Assembly: GCA_031554725.1 (NCBI GenBank)
Contig: JAVBUZ010000217.1
Location: 1 to 7,142 of the forward strand
Origin: JAVBUZ01 sp031554725
Lineage (GTDB): Bacteria > Bacillota > Clostridia > Lachnospirales > Lachnospiraceae
Direction of reading: 5' to 3'
Length of the DNA: 7,142 bases
In this document: in pieces, positions 5,057 to 7,142 of the stretch
Position numbering within the stretch: the stretch's first letter is position 1
How the letters are laid out: each line of letters opens with the position of its first letter
The notes under the pieces: generated by a model
What the model saw: only the letters and a program-made list of their open reading frames with translations
Databases searched by the model: none
What the model was told of the DNA's origin: nothing
Position numbers and translations under genes: made by a program

Positions 5057-6853
5057 ATGGCAGAAACAATGAAAGGTTTAAAGCGCACCTCTAGATGCGG
5101 CGAGCTTACAGTAGCAAACGTAGGACAGACCGTCACCGTTATGGGGTGGGTACAAAAACAGAGAAATAAAGGCGGTATAATTTTTGTAGATATGAGAGAC
5201 CGTGCAGGTCTATTACAGGTTATCTTTGAAGAGAGTGACTGCGGAGCAGAAAGCTTTGCGAAAGCAGAAAAGCTTAGAAGCGAGTTTGTTGTTGCGGTAG
5301 TAGGTAAAGTGGAAAAAAGATCTGGTGCTGTTAATGAAAACCTATCAACAGGTGAAATTGAGGTTCGTGCAACAGAGGTTAGAATTTTATCAGAAGCAGA
5401 AACACCACCATTTCCAATTGAAGCAGACTCTAAAACAAAAGAAGAGTTACGTTTAAAATATCGTTACTTAGATTTAAGAAGACCTGATGTTCAAAATAAC
5501 TTAATTCTAAGAAGTAAGATTACAACCACAGCTCGTACCTTTATGGATGCAGAGGGCTTTGTTGAAATTGAAACACCAATGCTAAATAAATCCACTCCAG
5601 AAGGAGCAAGAGATTACTTGGTACCTAGCCGCGTGCATCCAGGAACCTTTTATGCACTTCCTCAGTCACCTCAGATTTTTAAGCAGCTTTTGATGTGTTC
5701 TGGATATGATAGATATTTTCAGGTAGCAAAATGCTTCCGTGATGAAGACTTAAGAGCTGACAGACAGCCAGAATTTACCCAGCTTGACTTAGAAATGTCT
5801 TTTGTAGACGTTGAGGATGTTATTGACGTAACAGAAAGAATGGTTAAAACAATATGTAAGGATGCGATTGGTCTTGATGTAGGGTTACCAATTCAGCGTA
5901 TGACTTGGGCAGAGGCAATGAATCGATATGGTTCCGATAAGCCAGATACCCGTTTTGGAATGGAACTTACCGATGTATCTAAAGTAGTAGCAGGCTGTGG
6001 CTTCGGCGTATTTACAGCGGCTTTAGAAGCAGGAGGCTCTGTTCGCGGTATTAATGTAAAAGGACAGGCTGAAATGCCAAGAAAGAAAATTGATGCCTTG
6101 ATTGAATTTGCCAAAGGCTACGGTGCCAAAGGGCTAGCTTATATGTCTATCATGCCAGATGGTACCTATAAATCTTCTTTTGCCAAATTTATGACAGAAG
6201 AGGAACTAAAAGCACTTGCAGAAGCAATGAATGGCGAGGTAGGCGACTTACTTTTATTTGCTGCTGATAAGACAGCCTTAGTATGGAGCGTACTTGGTGC
6301 TCTTCGTATTGAAATTGCAAAGCAGCTTGAAATGATTGATAATGACAAATTCAACTTCTTATGGGTAACAGAGTTCCCTCTTCTGGAGTGGGATGAAGAT
6401 GCGAACCGTTTTGTTGCAATGCATCACCCATTTACCATGCCTATGGATGAAGATTTACACCTATTAGATACAGATCCAGGCAAGGTACGTGCAAAAGCAT
6501 ATGACATTGTATTAAATGGTGTAGAGCTTGGTGGCGGTAGCGTTCGTATTTTCCAGTCTGACGTTCAGGAGAAAATGTTTGAAGTGTTGGGCTTTACCAA
6601 GGAAGATGCTTATGAAAGATTTGGTTTCCTTTTAAATGCCTTTAAATATGGTGTACCACCTCACGCGGGCCTTGCAATTGGACTAGATCGTTTTGTAATG
6701 CTTTTAGTAAAAGCAGATAATATTCGTGAAGTCATTGCTTTCCCTAAGGTAAAGGATGCATCTTGTCTAATGACAGAGGCGCCTGGTGTAGTAGATGATA
6801 TTCAGTTAAAGGATTTACAAATCGCACTTGACTTACAGGAAGTAAACGAATGA
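5057..6853 (+). CDS. aspS: Aspartate--tRNA ligase (bacterial type, class IIb)
   Basis: The 598-aa product is full length for bacterial AspRS and charges tRNA-Asp in the cytosol. An N-terminal OB-fold anticodon-binding domain spans about 1-110 (VMGWVQKQRNKGG at 28-40, FVDMRDRAG at 43-51). The catalytic core follows with motif 1 near 167-190 (GFVEIETPML), motif 2 near 221-249 (FRDEDLRADRQPEFTQLD at 227-244) and motif 3 (GLAIGLDRFVMLL, 538-550, with R545 as the ATP-binding arginine). The bacterial GAD insertion lies at about 290-425 between motifs 2 and 3. FPKVKDASCLM (562-572) is the usual C-terminal signature. In the OB-fold position occupied by Leu30 in E. coli and by His in several non-discriminating enzymes there is K38, so tRNA-Asp/Asn specificity cannot be read off directly. 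The start follows a strong ribosome site. The stop overlaps the next gene by 4 bp (ATGA). Confidence 0.97.
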   Translation: MAETMKGLKRTSRCGELTVANVGQTVTVMGWVQKQRNKGGIIFVDMRDRAGLLQVIFEESDCGAESFAKAEKLRSEFVVAVVGKVEKRSGAVNENLSTGEIEVRATEVRILSEAETPPFPIEADSKTKEELRLKYRYLDLRRPDVQNNLILRSKITTTARTFMDAEGFVEIETPMLNKSTPEGARDYLVPSRVHPGTFYALPQSPQIFKQLLMCSGYDRYFQVAKCFRDEDLRADRQPEFTQLDLEMSFVDVEDVIDVTERMVKTICKDAIGLDVGLPIQRMTWAEAMNRYGSDKPDTRFGMELTDVSKVVAGCGFGVFTAALEAGGSVRGINVKGQAEMPRKKIDALIEFAKGYGAKGLAYMSIMPDGTYKSSFAKFMTEEELKALAEAMNGEVGDLLLFAADKTALVWSVLGALRIEIAKQLEMIDNDKFNFLWVTEFPLLEWDEDANRFVAMHHPFTMPMDEDLHLLDTDPGKVRAKAYDIVLNGVELGGGSVRIFQSDVQEKMFEVLGFTKEDAYERFGFLLNAFKYGVPPHAGLAIGLDRFVMLLVKADNIREVIAFPKVKDASCLMTEAPGVVDDIQLKDLQIALDLQEVNE

Positions 6854-7142
6854 TAAAATTATACACTATGTCAGTGGAACCTCTTATGGACAATGAGCTG
6901 TTTGAGCTTGCACAAACAAAGGTGGATGCCTCTCGCCAAAAAAAGGTGGAGGAGAAAAAGAATTTTAAGGATAAATGTTTAAGTCTCGGTGCTGGTCTTT
7001 TGCTACAATATGCTCTTTCTAAGGATATGGAAGATGACCAGATAATTTACCAGAAACTGGATATTAAAAAAGTATTGGAGGGACTTAAGTCCCTCCTTTC
7101 CCTTACCTACAGATATGGTGAAAGTGGCAAGCCCTATCTAGT
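6850..7142 (+). CDS. 4'-phosphopantetheinyl transferase (Sfp-type), N-terminal part
   Basis: This partial gene runs off the window; 97 codons are visible and the family is usually a little over 200 aa. The product starts MIKLYTMSVE. Features seen are a DASRQKKVEEKK stretch (27-38), SLGAGLLLQYAL (45-56) and RYGESGKPYL (88-97). These match the N-terminal half of Sfp/AcpT-like enzymes, where basic DxxRxxK, S/AGxLLL and YGxxGKP(Y/F) segments occur in this order. Such enzymes move the phosphopantetheine arm of CoA onto carrier proteins of fatty-acid, polyketide or peptide synthesis. The magnesium-binding GxD and WxxKEA motifs would lie beyond the window end and cannot be checked. The ATG overlaps the aspS stop as ATGA, and AGGAAG (6837-6842) lies 7 bases upstream, so translation is probably coupled to aspS. 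The N-terminus up to about residue 25 is not distinctive. Confidence 0.82.
   Translation, partial: MIKLYTMSVEPLMDNELFELAQTKVDASRQKKVEEKKNFKDKCLSLGAGLLLQYALSKDMEDDQIIYQKLDIKKVLEGLKSLLSLTYRYGESGKPYL
7077..7096. repeat. Perfect 20-bp palindrome inside the phosphopantetheinyl transferase gene
   Basis: GGAGGGACTTAAGTCCCTCC equals its own reverse complement over all 20 bases. In RNA it would form an 8-bp, GC-rich stem (GGAGGGAC with GUCCCUCC) capped by UUAA, followed by UUUCCC. It lies in frame in coding sequence for LEGLKSLL. The T-run after it is too short for a standard terminator. Confidence 0.6.

Noticed and set aside
1..7142. CRISPR arrays, tRNA or rRNA genes, insertion sequences, phage or defence genes
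   Set aside because: I looked for repeat-spacer patterns, tRNA-like arms, transposase motifs and terminal inverted repeats and saw none; nearly all bases are accounted for by six genes.

Overview
The window comes from a low-GC, AT-rich Gram-positive anaerobe. The HemZ, HisRS and AspRS sequence types and the order hemZ-hisS-aspS point to a Clostridia member, most likely of the Lachnospiraceae/Lachnospirales. This placement is an inference from protein style and gene order, not from a search. All genes are on the + strand, and both ends of the window cut through a gene.

Region 1 (1-2175) is an accessory block. It starts with the C-terminal part of a multi-pass membrane protein that is already open at base 3 and resembles the membrane half of HAAS-type proteins. 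Sixteen bases after its stop comes a GH53 endo-beta-1,4-galactanase-type glycosidase of 554 aa. The glycosidase has an Ig-like (Big_4-like) domain and a C-terminal beta-rich, CBM-like domain, but no signal peptide. A clear intrinsic terminator (9-bp stem plus U-tract) closes this unit.

Region 2 (2182-7142) is a housekeeping unit. An extended -10 promoter drives hemZ, a radical SAM coproporphyrinogen dehydrogenase-like protein. A second promoter of near-consensus form (TTGAAA-17-TAAAAT) lies in the 73-bp gap before hisS. hisS and aspS are 11 bp apart, and the hisS stop codon sits inside the aspS Shine-Dalgarno. aspS overlaps by 4 bp (ATGA) the start of a 4'-phosphopantetheinyl transferase-like gene that runs off the window end. 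No T-box leader fits or is visible before hisS-aspS.

Functionally the second unit combines His and Asp tRNA charging with a carrier-protein-activating enzyme and a tetrapyrrole-type radical SAM enzyme; the first unit handles galactan-type beta-1,4-galactosides. I found no convincing new multi-gene system. The points most worth a second look are the export-less multidomain GH53, the shortened HisRS anticodon-binding domain, an SD-preceded AUG-UGA start-stop in the hisS leader, and a perfect 20-bp palindrome inside the transferase gene.
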